Translations under genes and position numbers: made by a program
Source: Neisseriaceae bacterium
Lineage (GTDB): Bacteria; Pseudomonadota; Gammaproteobacteria; Burkholderiales; Chromobacteriaceae
Direction: 5' to 3'
Assembly (NCBI GenBank): GCA_027489245.1
Contig: JAIYAC010000014.1
Location: 48,205 to 112,204, forward strand
DNA: 64,000 bases
The notes under the pieces: model-generated
Seen by the model: only the letters and a program-made list of their open reading frames with translations
Told to the model about the DNA's origin: nothing
The model's database searches: none
In this document: positions 30,390 to 40,089 of the stretch, piece after piece
Numbering within the stretch: the first letter of the stretch is position 1
Layout: each line of letters opens with the position of its first letter

Positions 30390-30472
30390 ACGGCGCACTT
30401 GATAACGAATGCATAGACATTCATCAATCATGCTAATAGAATGCCGTTCTTTTTTGACCTTGGCATAAAATC

Positions 30473-31210
30473 ATGAAAAAGCTCGCGCTTGTCTCCCTGC
30501 TGTCTCTGGCCCTGTGCGGCCCTGCCCAGGCATTTGGCCTGAACACCCTGCTGAGTGCCGGTACCGATCTGGTGAAGTCCGCCACCCTGTCTGATGCCGA
30601 AGTGCAGGCCATGGCAGCCGAGTCCAGCAAGGTGCTGGACAAGCAGGCCAAAGTGGCCGCCGCCGGCAGCCCGCAAGCCAAGCGCCTGGCCAAGATCGTG
30701 AGCGGCCTCAGCAGCGAAGATGGCCTGAAGCTGAACTTCAAGGTGTATCTGGATAAAGAAGTGAACGCCTTTGCCATGGCCGACGGCACCGTACGCGTGT
30801 ACAGCGGCCTGCTGGATAAAATGACCGACGACGAAGTGCGCTATGTCATTGGCCACGAAATCGGCCACGTGAAGCTGGGCCACAGCAAGAAAGCCATGCA
30901 GGTAGCTTACGCTGCCTCCGCCGCGCGCAAGGCCGCTGCCGGCAGCGGTAACGCCAATGTGGCGGCGTTTTCCGAGTCGGAAATGGGTGAGCTGAGCGAG
31001 CAAATCCTGCACGCCCAGTTCTCGCAATCGCAGGAAAGCGATGCCGATGCTTACGCCGTAGAGTTTCTGAAGCGCCACAATTACAAGCTGGACGCCGCTC
31101 CGTCTGCCCTGCGCAAGCTGGCCGCACTGTACGGCAACGACAGCAGCCTGCTGTCCAGCCACCCCGCCGCTGGGGACCGTGCCGATAAGGTAGAAAAGCT
31201 GATCAAGTAA
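30473..31210 (+). CDS. M48 family zinc metalloprotease (secreted)
   Basis: A 245-aa protein with a clear signal peptide (MKKLALVSLLSLALCGPAQA) and the HEIGH zinc motif at about residues 128-132. The third ligand glutamate is in SQESDADAYAVEFL. It resembles the short periplasmic M48 proteases (YcaL/LoiP/BepA group) that handle misassembled outer-membrane proteins. No lipobox cysteine follows the signal region, although the C in LALCGPAQA could be considered. It is monocistronic, flanked by terminators on both sides. Confidence 0.9.
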   Translation: MKKLALVSLLSLALCGPAQAFGLNTLLSAGTDLVKSATLSDAEVQAMAAESSKVLDKQAKVAAAGSPQAKRLAKIVSGLSSEDGLKLNFKVYLDKEVNAFAMADGTVRVYSGLLDKMTDDEVRYVIGHEIGHVKLGHSKKAMQVAYAASAARKAAAGSGNANVAAFSESEMGELSEQILHAQFSQSQESDADAYAVEFLKRHNYKLDAAPSALRKLAALYGNDSSLLSSHPAAGDRADKVEKLIK

Positions 31211-31215
31211 ACAAT

Positions 31216-31242
31216 AAAGCCCCCGATTGTTCGGGGGCTTTA
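31216..31242 (+). terminator. Intrinsic terminator after the M48 protease
   Basis: AAAGCCCCCGA/TCGGGGGCTTT-type hairpin ending in TTTAT, six bases after the stop codon. Confidence 0.9.
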
Positions 31243-31301
31243 TCTGCAGCCTGATGCCTCTCTAAGCAAGAGGCATTTTTTTATCGCAGTGTATTGCCGG
31301 C

Positions 31302-32051
31302 TTAGAACATGCCGCTGATCGAGCGAACCAGGCCCTGACGGAGTTCGGGTGCCGCTTCCGTAAACTCCAGGTTCACTTTGTTTGCCATGCTCATGATGCG
31401 AGTTTGATACATCTGCATATCACTCTTCTTGGCATAGTTCACTTCGCTGCTGCCGCTATTGCCTTGTTTGAGGGTGTGCTTGCTCTTGAAGTCTGCAGGT
31501 TGACTACCGGCTTCGATGCGTTCTTGCACTTGCAGATCCGTGATGGCGCTAAAGTAAACGTCTTTCACCATGGCACCAGCGATGGTCTCGCCGATGCCGA
31601 ATACCATGGCGGCACCCATGGCATCACGACCGTTAGTACCCAATGCGCCAGCGAGCATCGCACCACCGAGGGCGCTTGTCGTTGCCGCGTTGATCGACGC
31701 GCCAAAGCCACCGCTGAACATGCTTTCTGCCGCGGTAGGGCTGGTTTTACCCACCTGAAGAATGTTGGCTTGCAGAATGTAATGCGCTTTCTTGGGGTCC
31801 TCTACCACGCGGTAGCCTTTTGCGGCGATGGCAGCTTTTACATCTTGTGCAATGTCGAAGTCCGGCTTGTCAGAGGTATTACGTACCTGGACGAGTACGG
31901 TGCGTTCGGATGGCTCTACCGGGTCCAGGAAGATGGTATCAGTCATTTTGGTTTGCACATCCAGCGTGCGCTTCGATATGGCAACCTGAGTTGCGGCACA
32001 GCCTGAGAGCATTGAGACGGCAACGGCGATGATAGCGAGCTTTTTATACAT
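31302..32051 (-). CDS. TraT-family outer-membrane lipoprotein
   Basis: A 249-aa lipoprotein (lipobox MLSGC, Cys about 21) that follows TraT along its length. It has ISKRTLDVQTKMTDTIFLDP near the N-terminus, ERTVLVQVRNTSDK, a Gly/Ala-rich central hydrophobic stretch, and YQTRIMSMANKVNLEF near the C-terminus. TraT of F-type plasmids gives surface exclusion and serum (complement) resistance. Here there are no conjugation genes nearby, so a chromosomal role in envelope protection is more likely. Codon use is visibly more A+T-rich than neighbouring genes, and the upstream spacer is A+T-rich, which hints at acquisition. Confidence 0.88.
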   Translation of the reverse strand: MYKKLAIIAVAVSMLSGCAATQVAISKRTLDVQTKMTDTIFLDPVEPSERTVLVQVRNTSDKPDFDIAQDVKAAIAAKGYRVVEDPKKAHYILQANILQVGKTSPTAAESMFSGGFGASINAATTSALGGAMLAGALGTNGRDAMGAAMVFGIGETIAGAMVKDVYFSAITDLQVQERIEAGSQPADFKSKHTLKQGNSGSSEVNYAKKSDMQMYQTRIMSMANKVNLEFTEAAPELRQGLVRSISGMF

Positions 32052-32246
32052 GACTAACCTTATAAAGTGTGGTTGCAATTTTATAGCTAACTTTATGATA
32101 TAGTCGTTTTTACCCATTTTCAATAAGCGTAGGCGCGTAGTTATTCTGAAGCTTTGCGCGAACACTTTAGCAAGTGGTGCATGGCCTGCCGAGTGAACGC
32201 AGATACCATGTTGACCCACCAATCATCACACTAGGCGGAGCATCCC

Positions 32247-33116
32247 ATGCGTACCCTGACATCCTTGCTGGGCAATTCACAAAAACTGGACGGCGGCGCC
32301 ATGTTTGGTAACGCCCCCCGCGCGGTATGGGCCGGCTGGCTGGCACCGGACGAGCAAAACCGCGTGCCACTGTGCTGCCGCTGCCTGCTGGTAGAAGAGG
32401 CCGATGGCCGCCGTGTGTTGCTGGAAACCGGTATCGGGGCGTTTTTTGCCCCCAAGCTGCGCGAGCGCTATGGCGTGATGGAAGAAAACCACGTGCTGCT
32501 GGATTCGCTGGCGGCGCACGGGCTGGGTCATGAGGATATCGATGTGGTGGTGCTGTCGCACCTGCACTTCGACCACGCCGGCGGACTGTTGGCCGCATGG
32601 GATGGCGAGCCGGCGCGGCTGCTATTCCCCAATGCGCAGATCGTGGTGGGGCGCGAGGCCTGGCAACGGTCGCTGAACCCGCACCCGCGTGACCGCGCAT
32701 CGTTCATACCGGAGCTGGTGGCGTTGCTGGAAAGCAGTGGACGCCTGGTGCTGGTGGACGGCGAGCAGCCACCGGCCTGCCTGCCGCCAGACTGGCGTTT
32801 TAGCGTGTCGCACGGCCACACGCCGGGCATGCTGCTGGCCGAGATCCCCATGCCGGATGGCCCGGTGGTGTTTGCTGCCGACCTTATCCCCGGGGCGCCC
32901 TGGGTACACGTGCCCATCACCATGGGCTACGACCGCTTTCCCGAGCAGCTGATCGACGAAAAGCGCAACCTGCTGCAGCGCCTGGCTGGCGTGCATGGCC
33001 GCCTGTTCTTTACCCACGACCCGGCCGTGGCCTGTGCACCGGTACTGTACGACGCGCAAAAGCAGCGCTTTTCGGTGATGGCAGGGCAGGGCAACCTGCA
33101 GCGACAGGCCAGCTAG
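32247..33116 (+). CDS. MBL-fold metallo-hydrolase
   Basis: A 289-aa metallo-beta-lactamase-fold hydrolase with the binuclear metal motif HLHFDH at residues 105-110 and downstream ligands in [10 protein letters not shown] and [13 protein letters not shown]. The substrate cannot be assigned; related proteins include lactonases and glyoxalase-II-like enzymes. It is transcribed alone, divergent from the TraT-like gene, and followed by a hairpin terminator. It holds an exact copy of the 10-mer (32588). Confidence 0.88.
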   Translation: MRTLTSLLGNSQKLDGGAMFGNAPRAVWAGWLAPDEQNRVPLCCRCLLVEEADGRRVLLETGIGAFFAPKLRERYGVMEENHVLLDSLAAHGLGHEDIDVVVLSHLHFDHAGGLLAAWDGEPARLLFPNAQIVVGREAWQRSLNPHPRDRASFIPELVALLESSGRLVLVDGEQPPACLPPDWRFSVSHGHTPGMLLAEIPMPDGPVVFAADLIPGAPWVHVPITMGYDRFPEQLIDEKRNLLQRLAGVHGRLFFTHDPAVACAPVLYDAQKQRFSVMAGQGNLQRQAS

Positions 33117-33139
33117 GTCGCGCCGTGCGGCATGGCCAT

Positions 33140-33168
33140 GCCGGGGTCTGTCTACCCGGCTGTTTTTG
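33140..33168 (+). terminator. Intrinsic terminator after the MBL hydrolase
   Basis: GCCGGG/CCCGGC stem with a nine-base loop and TGTTTTTG, 24 bases after the stop codon. Confidence 0.75.
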
Positions 33169-33292
33169 CGTATGCCAGTGGAAATGTGTGGCGTATGTTT
33201 AACATATTCTACGACACTTAAACGCACGTTTGCGGCACAATAAGCCACAGTTTTGCGAGGGGGTTACCCCCCGCAGTGCTGTGGCTTTTTTG
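33169..33292 (+). ncRNA. Possible small transcript between two terminators
   Basis: After the MBL terminator there are about 75 A+T-richer bases with a -10-like CATATT region (around 33200-33210). A second, independent terminator follows (33242-33292). No ORF fits. A short sRNA ending at the second hairpin would explain why two terminators follow each other. This is inference; no -35 is convincing and no known sRNA family is recognised. Confidence 0.25.
33242..33292 (+). terminator. Second intrinsic terminator in the MBL-symporter spacer
   Basis: Outer stem AAGCCACAG/CTGTGGCTT encloses an inner GGGGG/CCCCC hairpin and is followed by six T residues. Confidence 0.85.
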
Positions 33293-33563
33293 TTGTATTA
33301 GCTAGCTTATTGCCTTGTTTTTTAAAGATTTATGACGGGTGTGCTAAGCAGCGCTTTGGCGGTTTTGTAGCGTGGCCAGCGGCAGAAGTGCTGCCGCCAG
33401 GTTTTCGTTGTGTTTAATAAATTGCTCGGCTTGTGTTGCTGGCTGGCTATAATGGCCGCCATAACAAAAGTAACAAGCCGATTGAGCGTGGCCGTTTTGC
33501 TTGCCCCGGGCAGGCTGGGGTCACACTTGCCGAAACACTGCATTGGGAGAAGGAGACTCAGAC

Positions 33564-35036
33564 ATGCTTGTCTGGTTCGTCGTCATGTATCTGGCCGTTA
33601 CCGTAGGGATTGGCCTGTACGCATCTACACGCGTGAAAAACGCAAAAGATTTTGCTTCTGCTGGCGGGAGCATGCCGTTGCCTGTGGTCACTGCCATGGT
33701 GTTTGCTACCTGGTTTGGTTCCGAGGCGGTGCTGGGTATTCCATCCACCTTTCTGGAGGAAGGCTTTGCCGGCATTATCGAAGACCCGTTCGGCTCGTTC
33801 GGCTGCCTGATGCTGGTGGGTATCCTGTTTGCCCGCCGCCTGTACCGCATGAACCTGCTCACCATCGGTGACTTTTTCCGCAACCGCTACGGCAAAACCG
33901 TGGAAGGCATCACCAGTGTGGTGATCATCCTGTCCTACCTGGGCTGGATTGCCGCGCAGATGACCGCGCTGGGCGTGGTGTTCAACGTGCTGTCCGAAGG
34001 CAGTATCACCACCACCCAAGGCACGCTGATCGGTGCAGTCATCGTGCTGGTGTATACCTTGTGCGGCGGCATGCTGTCGGTGGCGTTTACCGATTTCCTG
34101 CAGATGTCGGTGATCGTGGGTGGCCTGATCTACCTGGTCTACCTGGTGTCCGGCATGGCTGGCGGCTTTGACGTGGTGGTGGCCAAGGCGGCCAGCGAGA
34201 ACAAGCTGTCGTTCATCCACGATACCAGCCCGAAAGGCATTGTTGCCTTCATTGGCGCGGCGGTCACCATGATGCTGGGGTCCATTCCGCAGCAGGACGT
34301 GTACCAGCGCGTGATGTCGGCCAAGAACGAAGACGTGGCGGTAAAGGGCTCCATTCTGGGCGCCTGCATGTACCTGACCTTTTGCATGCTGCCGATCTTT
34401 CTGGCCAGCGCCGCCGCGCTGATTGACCCGAACATGGTGAAAACCCAGCTGGGCATCGACCCGCAGATGGTACTGCCGCGGCTGATTCTGGAGCAGACAC
34501 CGCTGTTTGCCCAGATCATGTTCTTTGGCGCGCTGCTGTCGGCCATCATGTCCACTGCGTCTGGCACGCTGATGGCACCGTCGGTGACGTTCACCGAAAA
34601 CGTGCTGAAGCACTTCATGCCCAAGATGACCGACCGTCAGTTCATCAAGGCCATGCGGATCGCCATTGTGGTGGCTGCGGTATCGACCACCGCTTTTGCG
34701 CTGTATTCCGATGCCAGCATCTACGAGATGGTAGGCAATGCCTATAAAGTCACACTGGTGGCTGCTGTGGTGCCGTTGTTTGCCGGTTTGTTCTGGCAGC
34801 GTGCCACCACGCAAGGGGCCTTGATGTCCATGCTGCTGGGCATGGCTACCTGGGTGCCGCTGGAGCTGACGCTGACCGACGACGCTTTCTGGCCACCACA
34901 ACTGGCCGGCTTGCTGATGAGCTTGCTGGGCATGGTACTGGGTACCCTGTTGCCGCAGATCATCGGCGACTATCGCCAGGCTGGCGCCCGTCAGCCAGCG
35001 GCAGGGCATGCCCAGCCGCAAACGCAGGCAGGTTAA
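33564..35036 (+). CDS. Sodium:solute symporter family (SSS) transporter
   Basis: A 490-aa membrane protein with about 13 helices. The N-terminal MLVWFVVMYLAVTVGIGLYA, the ATWFGSEAVLGIPSTFLEEG region and FGALLSAIMSTASGTLMAPS (helix with Na+-site serines/threonines) identify the SSS superfamily (PutP/PanF/SGLT). The substrate is unknown; no catabolic gene is adjacent. The start at 33564 has AAGGAG at ideal spacing. It is read alone between terminators. Confidence 0.9.
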   Translation: MLVWFVVMYLAVTVGIGLYASTRVKNAKDFASAGGSMPLPVVTAMVFATWFGSEAVLGIPSTFLEEGFAGIIEDPFGSFGCLMLVGILFARRLYRMNLLTIGDFFRNRYGKTVEGITSVVIILSYLGWIAAQMTALGVVFNVLSEGSITTTQGTLIGAVIVLVYTLCGGMLSVAFTDFLQMSVIVGGLIYLVYLVSGMAGGFDVVVAKAASENKLSFIHDTSPKGIVAFIGAAVTMMLGSIPQQDVYQRVMSAKNEDVAVKGSILGACMYLTFCMLPIFLASAAALIDPNMVKTQLGIDPQMVLPRLILEQTPLFAQIMFFGALLSAIMSTASGTLMAPSVTFTENVLKHFMPKMTDRQFIKAMRIAIVVAAVSTTAFALYSDASIYEMVGNAYKVTLVAAVVPLFAGLFWQRATTQGALMSMLLGMATWVPLELTLTDDAFWPPQLAGLLMSLLGMVLGTLLPQIIGDYRQAGARQPAAGHAQPQTQAG

Positions 35037-35100
35037 CGCGTTTTACCAGCCGCACAGCAGGGGACCGTCGCTTTGGGCTGTGCGGCCTGGCCATTGTCTT

Positions 35101-35127
35101 ACCGGGGCACCTGCCCCGGTTTTTTTA
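35101..35127 (+). terminator. Intrinsic terminator after the SSS transporter
   Basis: ACCGGGGCA/TGCCCCGGT with a long T-run. A second inverted repeat just upstream (35052-35090, GCCGCACAG/CTGTGCGGC) may fold in the same 3' UTR. Confidence 0.92.
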
Positions 35128-35190
35128 TGGGAACAGTTTGTTGCGCCGCCCCGGCTTGTCTGGCGGCACAGCGCATGGCATGGTGCTTTC

Positions 35191-36087
35191 ATGAAAACGA
35201 CATCACCCCGCATCGCCTATCTGCTGCTCACGCTGACCGCCCTGTTCTGGTCGGGAAACTTTGTGCTGGCTCGTGCCATGCACGCCAGTGTTGCCCCGAT
35301 GACCCTGTCCTTCGCCCGCTGGGCCATTGCCCTGTGCCTGTTGCTGCCGTTCGGCCTGCGCCCGGCCTGGCAGCAGCGTGCGCTGTGGCTGCCGCACTGG
35401 CGGCGCCTGGTGTTGCTGGCGCTGCTGGGCGTGACCGGCTTCAACTCGCTGGCCTACTGGGGGCTGCAGTACACCGCGGCCACCAATGCGGTGCTGCTTA
35501 ACTCTTTCATACCTATTTTGATCGTGCTGTTTGGCGCGCTGTTCTTCGGCATGAAGATCGGCCGGCACCAGGCGCTGGCAGTAGGCATTTCCTTTATTGG
35601 CGTGCTGTTTATCGTGGCGCACGGCGACTGGCACAGGTTGGCCGCACTGGACATCAACCGGGGCGATGCCGTGGTGTTCCTGGCCATGGTGGCGTGGGCG
35701 TTGTACACGCTGCTGCTGAAACCGCTCCCCGCCACGCTGGACCGCATCGGCCTGCTTACTGTGCTGGTGGCCATCGGCCTGCTGGGTATCGCCCCGCTAT
35801 TTGCCGCCGAGCTGGCCAGCGGCCGCCACACCCCGCTCACCAGCAGCACGCTGGCTACCTTTGCCTACGTCGGCACGCTGCCGTCGGTGGCGGCCTACTA
35901 TTTTTACAATCTGGGCGTTGCCCGTGTCGGTGCGGCACGCGCAGGCATGTTCATCCACCTGATGCCGGGCTTCGGCGCCGTGCTGTCCATGCTGTTTCTG
36001 GGCGAGGCGCTGCAGTGGTACCACCTGGCTGGTATCGGGCTGATACTATCGGGCGTGGTGCTGGCCACGCGGGCTGGCAAAAGCTGA
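35191..36087 (+). CDS. EamA/DMT family transporter
   Basis: A 298-aa, ten-helix drug/metabolite transporter built from two EamA repeats ([15 protein letters not shown], and [19 protein letters not shown] in the second half). The family exports amino acids, metabolites or drugs; the substrate is unknown. It starts at 35191 and is followed 16 bp later by hisC on the same strand, so the two may be co-transcribed. It carries an exact 10-mer copy (35637). Confidence 0.88.
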   Translation: MKTTSPRIAYLLLTLTALFWSGNFVLARAMHASVAPMTLSFARWAIALCLLLPFGLRPAWQQRALWLPHWRRLVLLALLGVTGFNSLAYWGLQYTAATNAVLLNSFIPILIVLFGALFFGMKIGRHQALAVGISFIGVLFIVAHGDWHRLAALDINRGDAVVFLAMVAWALYTLLLKPLPATLDRIGLLTVLVAIGLLGIAPLFAAELASGRHTPLTSSTLATFAYVGTLPSVAAYYFYNLGVARVGAARAGMFIHLMPGFGAVLSMLFLGEALQWYHLAGIGLILSGVVLATRAGKS

Positions 36088-36103
36088 TAGCACAGGAGGG
36101 TGG

Positions 36104-37180
36104 ATGAGCCGTTTCTGGAGTGATACCGTCAAGGCATTACAGCCGTATGTGCCGGGCGAGCAGCCGCGCATCAGCGGCCTGATCAAGCTCAATACTAACG
36201 AAAACCCTTATCCGCCCTCGCCTGCGGTGCATGCTGCCATCGCTGCGGCCAACGATACGGCATTGCGACTGTATCCCGACCCGCAAGCCAGTGCGCTACG
36301 CGAAGGCATAGCGCGTTATTACCGCGTGACGCCGGAGCAGGTATTTGTCGGCAACGGATCGGACGAGGTGCTGGGGCTGGCGTTTGTCGCCTTACTGAAG
36401 CACGCAGCGCCGCTGCTGTTTCCGGATATCAGCTACAGTTTTTACCCGGTGTACTGCGGCCTGTATGGCATTAGCTACCGCACCGTGGCACTGACCGAGG
36501 ACTTCCGCATTGCGGTAGCCGACTACCGGCAGCCCTGTGGCGCCATCATTTTCCCCAACCCTAACGCGCCCACCGGCTGCCTGCTGCCGCTAGCAGATAT
36601 TGAAGCCTTACTGCAGGCGCAGCCCGATGTGCCGGTGGTAATCGACGAGGCCTATATCGATTTTGGCGGCGCCAGCGCCGTGGCGTTGATCGATCGCTAT
36701 CCCAACCTGCTGGTCGTGCAGACGCTGTCCAAATCGCGCAGCCTGGCCGGCCTGCGCGTGGGGCTGGCGCTGGGGCACCCGCAGCTGATCGAGGCGCTGG
36801 AGCGGGTGAAAAACAGTTTCAATTCCTACGTGCTGGACCGCCCTGCACAGGCGGGCGCGCTGGCCGCGTTTGAAGACGAGGCGTACTTTCGCCAGTGCCG
36901 CGATGCCGTCATCCGTAGCCGCGAGTGCCTGAGTGCCGGCTTGCAGGCGCGTGGTTTCAGTGTGTTGCCGTCGGCGGCCAACTTTGTGCTGGTGACGCAC
37001 CCGCTGCACGACGCCGTCTGGCTGGCCGCGCGGCTGCGCGAGCGCGCCATCGTAGTGCGCCATCTGGCCCAGCCACGCATCAAGCAGTATCTGCGTATCA
37101 GCATAGGTACCGATGGGGAATGTACAGCCCTGTTACACGCACTGGACGCTATTCTGAACGACAAGGGAGCAAATACATGA
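36104..37180 (+). CDS. hisC: Histidinol-phosphate aminotransferase
   Basis: A 358-aa fold-type I PLP aminotransferase. [15 protein letters not shown] at the N-terminus is a HisC signature. The Schiff-base lysine lies in [19 protein letters not shown], and FPNPNAPTG and [10 protein letters not shown] are the other PLP contacts. It converts histidinol phosphate and 2-oxoglutarate. It is not in a his operon here; a second hisC elsewhere is common in betaproteobacteria. It overlaps the next gene by 4 bases (ATGA). Confidence 0.93.
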   Translation: MSRFWSDTVKALQPYVPGEQPRISGLIKLNTNENPYPPSPAVHAAIAAANDTALRLYPDPQASALREGIARYYRVTPEQVFVGNGSDEVLGLAFVALLKHAAPLLFPDISYSFYPVYCGLYGISYRTVALTEDFRIAVADYRQPCGAIIFPNPNAPTGCLLPLADIEALLQAQPDVPVVIDEAYIDFGGASAVALIDRYPNLLVVQTLSKSRSLAGLRVGLALGHPQLIEALERVKNSFNSYVLDRPAQAGALAAFEDEAYFRQCRDAVIRSRECLSAGLQARGFSVLPSAANFVLVTHPLHDAVWLAARLRERAIVVRHLAQPRIKQYLRISIGTDGECTALLHALDAILNDKGANT

Positions 37181-37578
37181 GCGAGCAAGACAAGCAGGCC
37201 GGGCTGGCGCGGCGTACCCAGGTGATGGGCGAGGCGTTTGCCACGCGGGCGATGAGCGATCTGGACGGTTTCAGCCGCCCGCTGCAAGACTGGCTGAACG
37301 AACACGCCTGGGGCAGCACCTGGCAGCGCGACGGTATCGATCTGAAAACCCGCAGCCTGCTGACCTGCGCCATGTTGGCCGCACTGGGCCGTAGCCAGGA
37401 GCTGAAAGGCCATATCCGTGGCGCCATCAATAATGGCGCCAGCCTGGTGGAAATCCGTGAAACGCTGCTGCACTGTGCGGTGTACGCCGGGGCACCGGCG
37501 GCGGTAGAGGCTTTTCGTGCTGCGCGCGAGGTGCTGGCCGAGCTGGGTCTGCAGCTGCCGGACCAGGCGCAGCCCTGA
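37177..37578 (+). CDS. Carboxymuconolactone decarboxylase (CMD/AhpD) family protein
   Basis: A 133-aa PcaC-like protein: [34 protein letters not shown] and [20 protein letters not shown]. It lacks the paired CxxC of AhpD, retaining C in LLTCAML and HCAVYAG. The 4-base overlap with hisC suggests coupled translation, but the metabolic connection to histidine is not obvious. No protocatechuate pathway genes are nearby, so genuine carboxymuconolactone decarboxylase activity is doubtful. Confidence 0.85.
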   Translation: MSEQDKQAGLARRTQVMGEAFATRAMSDLDGFSRPLQDWLNEHAWGSTWQRDGIDLKTRSLLTCAMLAALGRSQELKGHIRGAINNGASLVEIRETLLHCAVYAGAPAAVEAFRAAREVLAELGLQLPDQAQP

Positions 37579-37676
37579 GCCTGGCGGCCAACCCTGCTGT
37601 TAGCGGGGTTGAAATTTCGCCAGCTTGCCCCACACTCTGGGCATTACCCACTGTTCTTACCCAAAGGAAACATGCA

Positions 37677-38174
37677 ATGGCAACCGTTACCCTGAAAGGC
37701 AACCCTGTAGACGTAGCCGGTACCCTGCCGGCCGCTGGCAGCGCCGCCCCGGCTTTTACCCTGACCGCTGGTGACCTGTCCGACGTGGGCCTGGCTGCCT
37801 TTGCCGGCAAGAAAAAGATTCTGAACATCTTCCCGTCGGTGGATACCCCTACCTGCGCTACCTCGGTACGCAAGTTCAACGAAAAAGCCGCTGCCCGTGA
37901 TGGCGTGGTGGTGCTGTGCATTTCTGCCGACCTGCCGTTTGCGCAGAAGCGTTTCTGCGGTGCCGAGGGCATCGAAGGCGTGGCCAACCTGTCTACCTTC
38001 CGCAACCCGGCCTTTGCCGAGGCGTACGGCGTGCAGCTGGCTTCCGGCCCGCTGGCTGGCCTGACTGCCCGCGCCGTGGTGGTTCTGGACGAAAACGACC
38101 AGGTGCTGCATAGCGAGCTGGTTGCCGAGATCGCCGACGAGCCGAACTACGACGCCGCGCTGGCCGTGCTGTAA
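37677..38174 (+). CDS. tpx: Thiol peroxidase Tpx
   Basis: A 165-aa atypical two-cysteine peroxiredoxin of the periplasm/cytosol that reduces lipid and alkyl hydroperoxides with thioredoxin. The peroxidatic Cys60 is in [14 protein letters not shown] and the resolving Cys94 in KRFCGAEG, at the spacing seen in E. coli Tpx. It is monocistronic with a strong terminator. Confidence 0.96.
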   Translation: MATVTLKGNPVDVAGTLPAAGSAAPAFTLTAGDLSDVGLAAFAGKKKILNIFPSVDTPTCATSVRKFNEKAAARDGVVVLCISADLPFAQKRFCGAEGIEGVANLSTFRNPAFAEAYGVQLASGPLAGLTARAVVVLDENDQVLHSELVAEIADEPNYDAALAVL

Positions 38175-38195
38175 GACAGCCAGGTCGCCAAGACG

Positions 38196-38229
38196 AAAAA
38201 CCGGTCAGCTTGCGCTGGCCGGTTTTTTA
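38196..38229 (+). terminator. Intrinsic terminator after tpx
   Basis: AAAACCGGTCAGC/GCTGGCCGGTTTTTT hairpin with TTGC loop, 22 bases after the stop codon. Confidence 0.92.
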
Positions 38230-38252
38230 TTGTGCAGCAAAGGGCAGGTGAC

Positions 38253-39905
38253 TCAGGCGGCGGCACGCAGTGTGTGGCTACCGCCCGGCGCGGCCGGTGG
38301 CGGCGTGCGGCCAACCTTGGCCTGCGGCTGGGTGCGGAACCACGCCAGGTCCTGATTGAGTTGCTGCGAGGCGTCGGTGAGGCGGCCCATGGCCGGGGCC
38401 AGCGTTTGCATCTGGCCAAAGATGCCGGCCGCCAGCGTGGCCACTTCGTCGCCCTGGCTCACGATATTGTCGCTGGCGCTGTGCTGAGCCTGGCGCGCTT
38501 CTTCGATGTCTTTCATGGCCTGGCGGAAGGCCAACATGGCCTGGTCGGCTTGCAGTAGCGCGTTGTTCAGCGTTTCTTGTGCGCCGATGCTTTGCTCGCC
38601 GGCCAGGTGGGCTTCGCTCATGGTGGCCGCCAGCGCCTGGCTGGCCGACTCTACCCGCAGCAGCGTGTCGAAGATGCGTGCGGTGGCGCTTTCGGTACGC
38701 TCGGACAGCTTGCGCACTTCGTCGGCGACCACGGCAAAGCCGCGGCCTGCTTCGCCCGCACGGGCGGCCTCGATGGCAGCGTTCAGGGCCAGCAGGTTGG
38801 TTTGCTCGGCCACATCGCGAATCAGCGTGCTGATCTGGGCAATGTCGCGGATGGCGGTTTTCAGCTGCTCGGCGTCGTTGACGCCACCTTGCAGGCGTAC
38901 GGACAGCTTGTGCAGGGTATCGGCGGTGCCGGTGGCCAGGCTACGGGCGTGGCCGGTGCGCTCGCTGCCACTATCGGCCTGGCTCACAGCCTGCTGTAGC
39001 GCCAGGCTGATGCGCTGGTTGCTGCCGGCAATCTGCCCTGCGGCGGCGCGGGTGTTTTCTGCTTTGTCCGCTTGCTGCTGGGTCACGGTGATCACCTGCC
39101 CGGTAAGCGCCAGGATGCTGCGCGCCTCGTGTTCGCTCTGCGCGGCGGTGCTGCGCACGGTGGCCAACAGGGTGGCCAGCTTGTCCAGAAAGCGGTTGAT
39201 GTGGCGGGCGGCTTGCGATAGCTCGTCGGCACCGCTTACCGGCAGGCGGGCGGCCAGGTCGCCTTCACCCAGCTGGTCGGCGGCGCGCTGCATGGCGGCG
39301 ATCTGTCCTTTCAGCCGGCGTGCCAGCAGGGCTTGCGATAGCACCACAATGACACTGGCCAGGCCCAGTGGGCCCAGTACCAGCATCACCAGCCGGCTGA
39401 GCGCGCCTTGCATGGCGGTTTCAGCCTGCGCCAGCAGTTGGCGCTCGGACACCAGGCGCTGGTCGATCAGGCCGGCCAGCGGGTACAGGCTCATTTTGTA
39501 GGCTTCTTCGGGGATGGACAGCGCGTCTTCTGGCGAGGTCTCGGCGATCTTGATGGCGGACAGCAGGTTGGTGTGATAAGCCTGCCAGTGCTGGCTGGCT
39601 TGTTTGGCAAAGCTGTCGCGCTCTGCGGCGGGCAGCGCGCTGGCAATGGCGGCAATCAGCTGGCGGCTGCTTTTATCCACGCTGGCCAGCTGGGTGGCGG
39701 TGTCCGGCAGCAGCGGGTCGGCGCGCGATAGCGACAGCACCTCGGCTTTCAGCGTTTGCAGGTTGGCCGATAGCAGCTGGCGGCTGCGGTAGTGTTCGAA
39801 GTCGCCGCGTAGCGACCACAGCTGCTGGCTGCTGAGCAGCATCACGGCCAGCAGGCAGCCAAGTGTCAGGATAACTGTGAGCCACAGCCGTTTAACAAGC
39901 GTCAT
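38253..39905 (-). CDS. Methyl-accepting chemotaxis protein
   Basis: A 550-aa chemoreceptor. TM1 is at residues about 7-27 and TM2 at about 190-210, bracketing a helical four-helix-bundle-like periplasmic domain. A HAMP segment (MQRAADQLGEGDLAARLPV) follows, then the signalling hairpin EQTNLLALNAAIEAARAGEA and GRGFAVVADEVRKLSERT. There is no C-terminal CheR/CheB-tethering pentapeptide. Its ligand is unknown. The longer open frame is rejected; 39905 has a GGATGGA-like ribosome site. The C-terminal tail carries an exact 10-mer (38306). It converges with tpx. Confidence 0.93.
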   Translation of the reverse strand: MTLVKRLWLTVILTLGCLLAVMLLSSQQLWSLRGDFEHYRSRQLLSANLQTLKAEVLSLSRADPLLPDTATQLASVDKSSRQLIAAIASALPAAERDSFAKQASQHWQAYHTNLLSAIKIAETSPEDALSIPEEAYKMSLYPLAGLIDQRLVSERQLLAQAETAMQGALSRLVMLVLGPLGLASVIVVLSQALLARRLKGQIAAMQRAADQLGEGDLAARLPVSGADELSQAARHINRFLDKLATLLATVRSTAAQSEHEARSILALTGQVITVTQQQADKAENTRAAAGQIAGSNQRISLALQQAVSQADSGSERTGHARSLATGTADTLHKLSVRLQGGVNDAEQLKTAIRDIAQISTLIRDVAEQTNLLALNAAIEAARAGEAGRGFAVVADEVRKLSERTESATARIFDTLLRVESASQALAATMSEAHLAGEQSIGAQETLNNALLQADQAMLAFRQAMKDIEEARQAQHSASDNIVSQGDEVATLAAGIFGQMQTLAPAMGRLTDASQQLNQDLAWFRTQPQAKVGRTPPPAAPGGSHTLRAAA

Positions 39906-40026
39906 TTTAAATCCATCCTTATCAAAGCTGGCCGCAGTGTAGGCGGTCAACGTTACTGACAGATGACAATTCATCACAATGACGCATGGGTGTAACCGTG
40001 GCCGGTTTTAGCCCATCGGGTACATG

Positions 40027-40057
40027 AAAAAGGCGCCTAGCTTGTAGACTAGGCGCC
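40027..40057 (-). terminator. Intrinsic terminator of the gamma-carbonic anhydrase gene
   Basis: On the minus strand GGCGCCTAG/CTAGGCGCC is followed by TTTTTC. Confidence 0.88.
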
Positions 40058-40089
40058 ATTCGTTAAGATTCTGTGAATAATAGAGTGGG

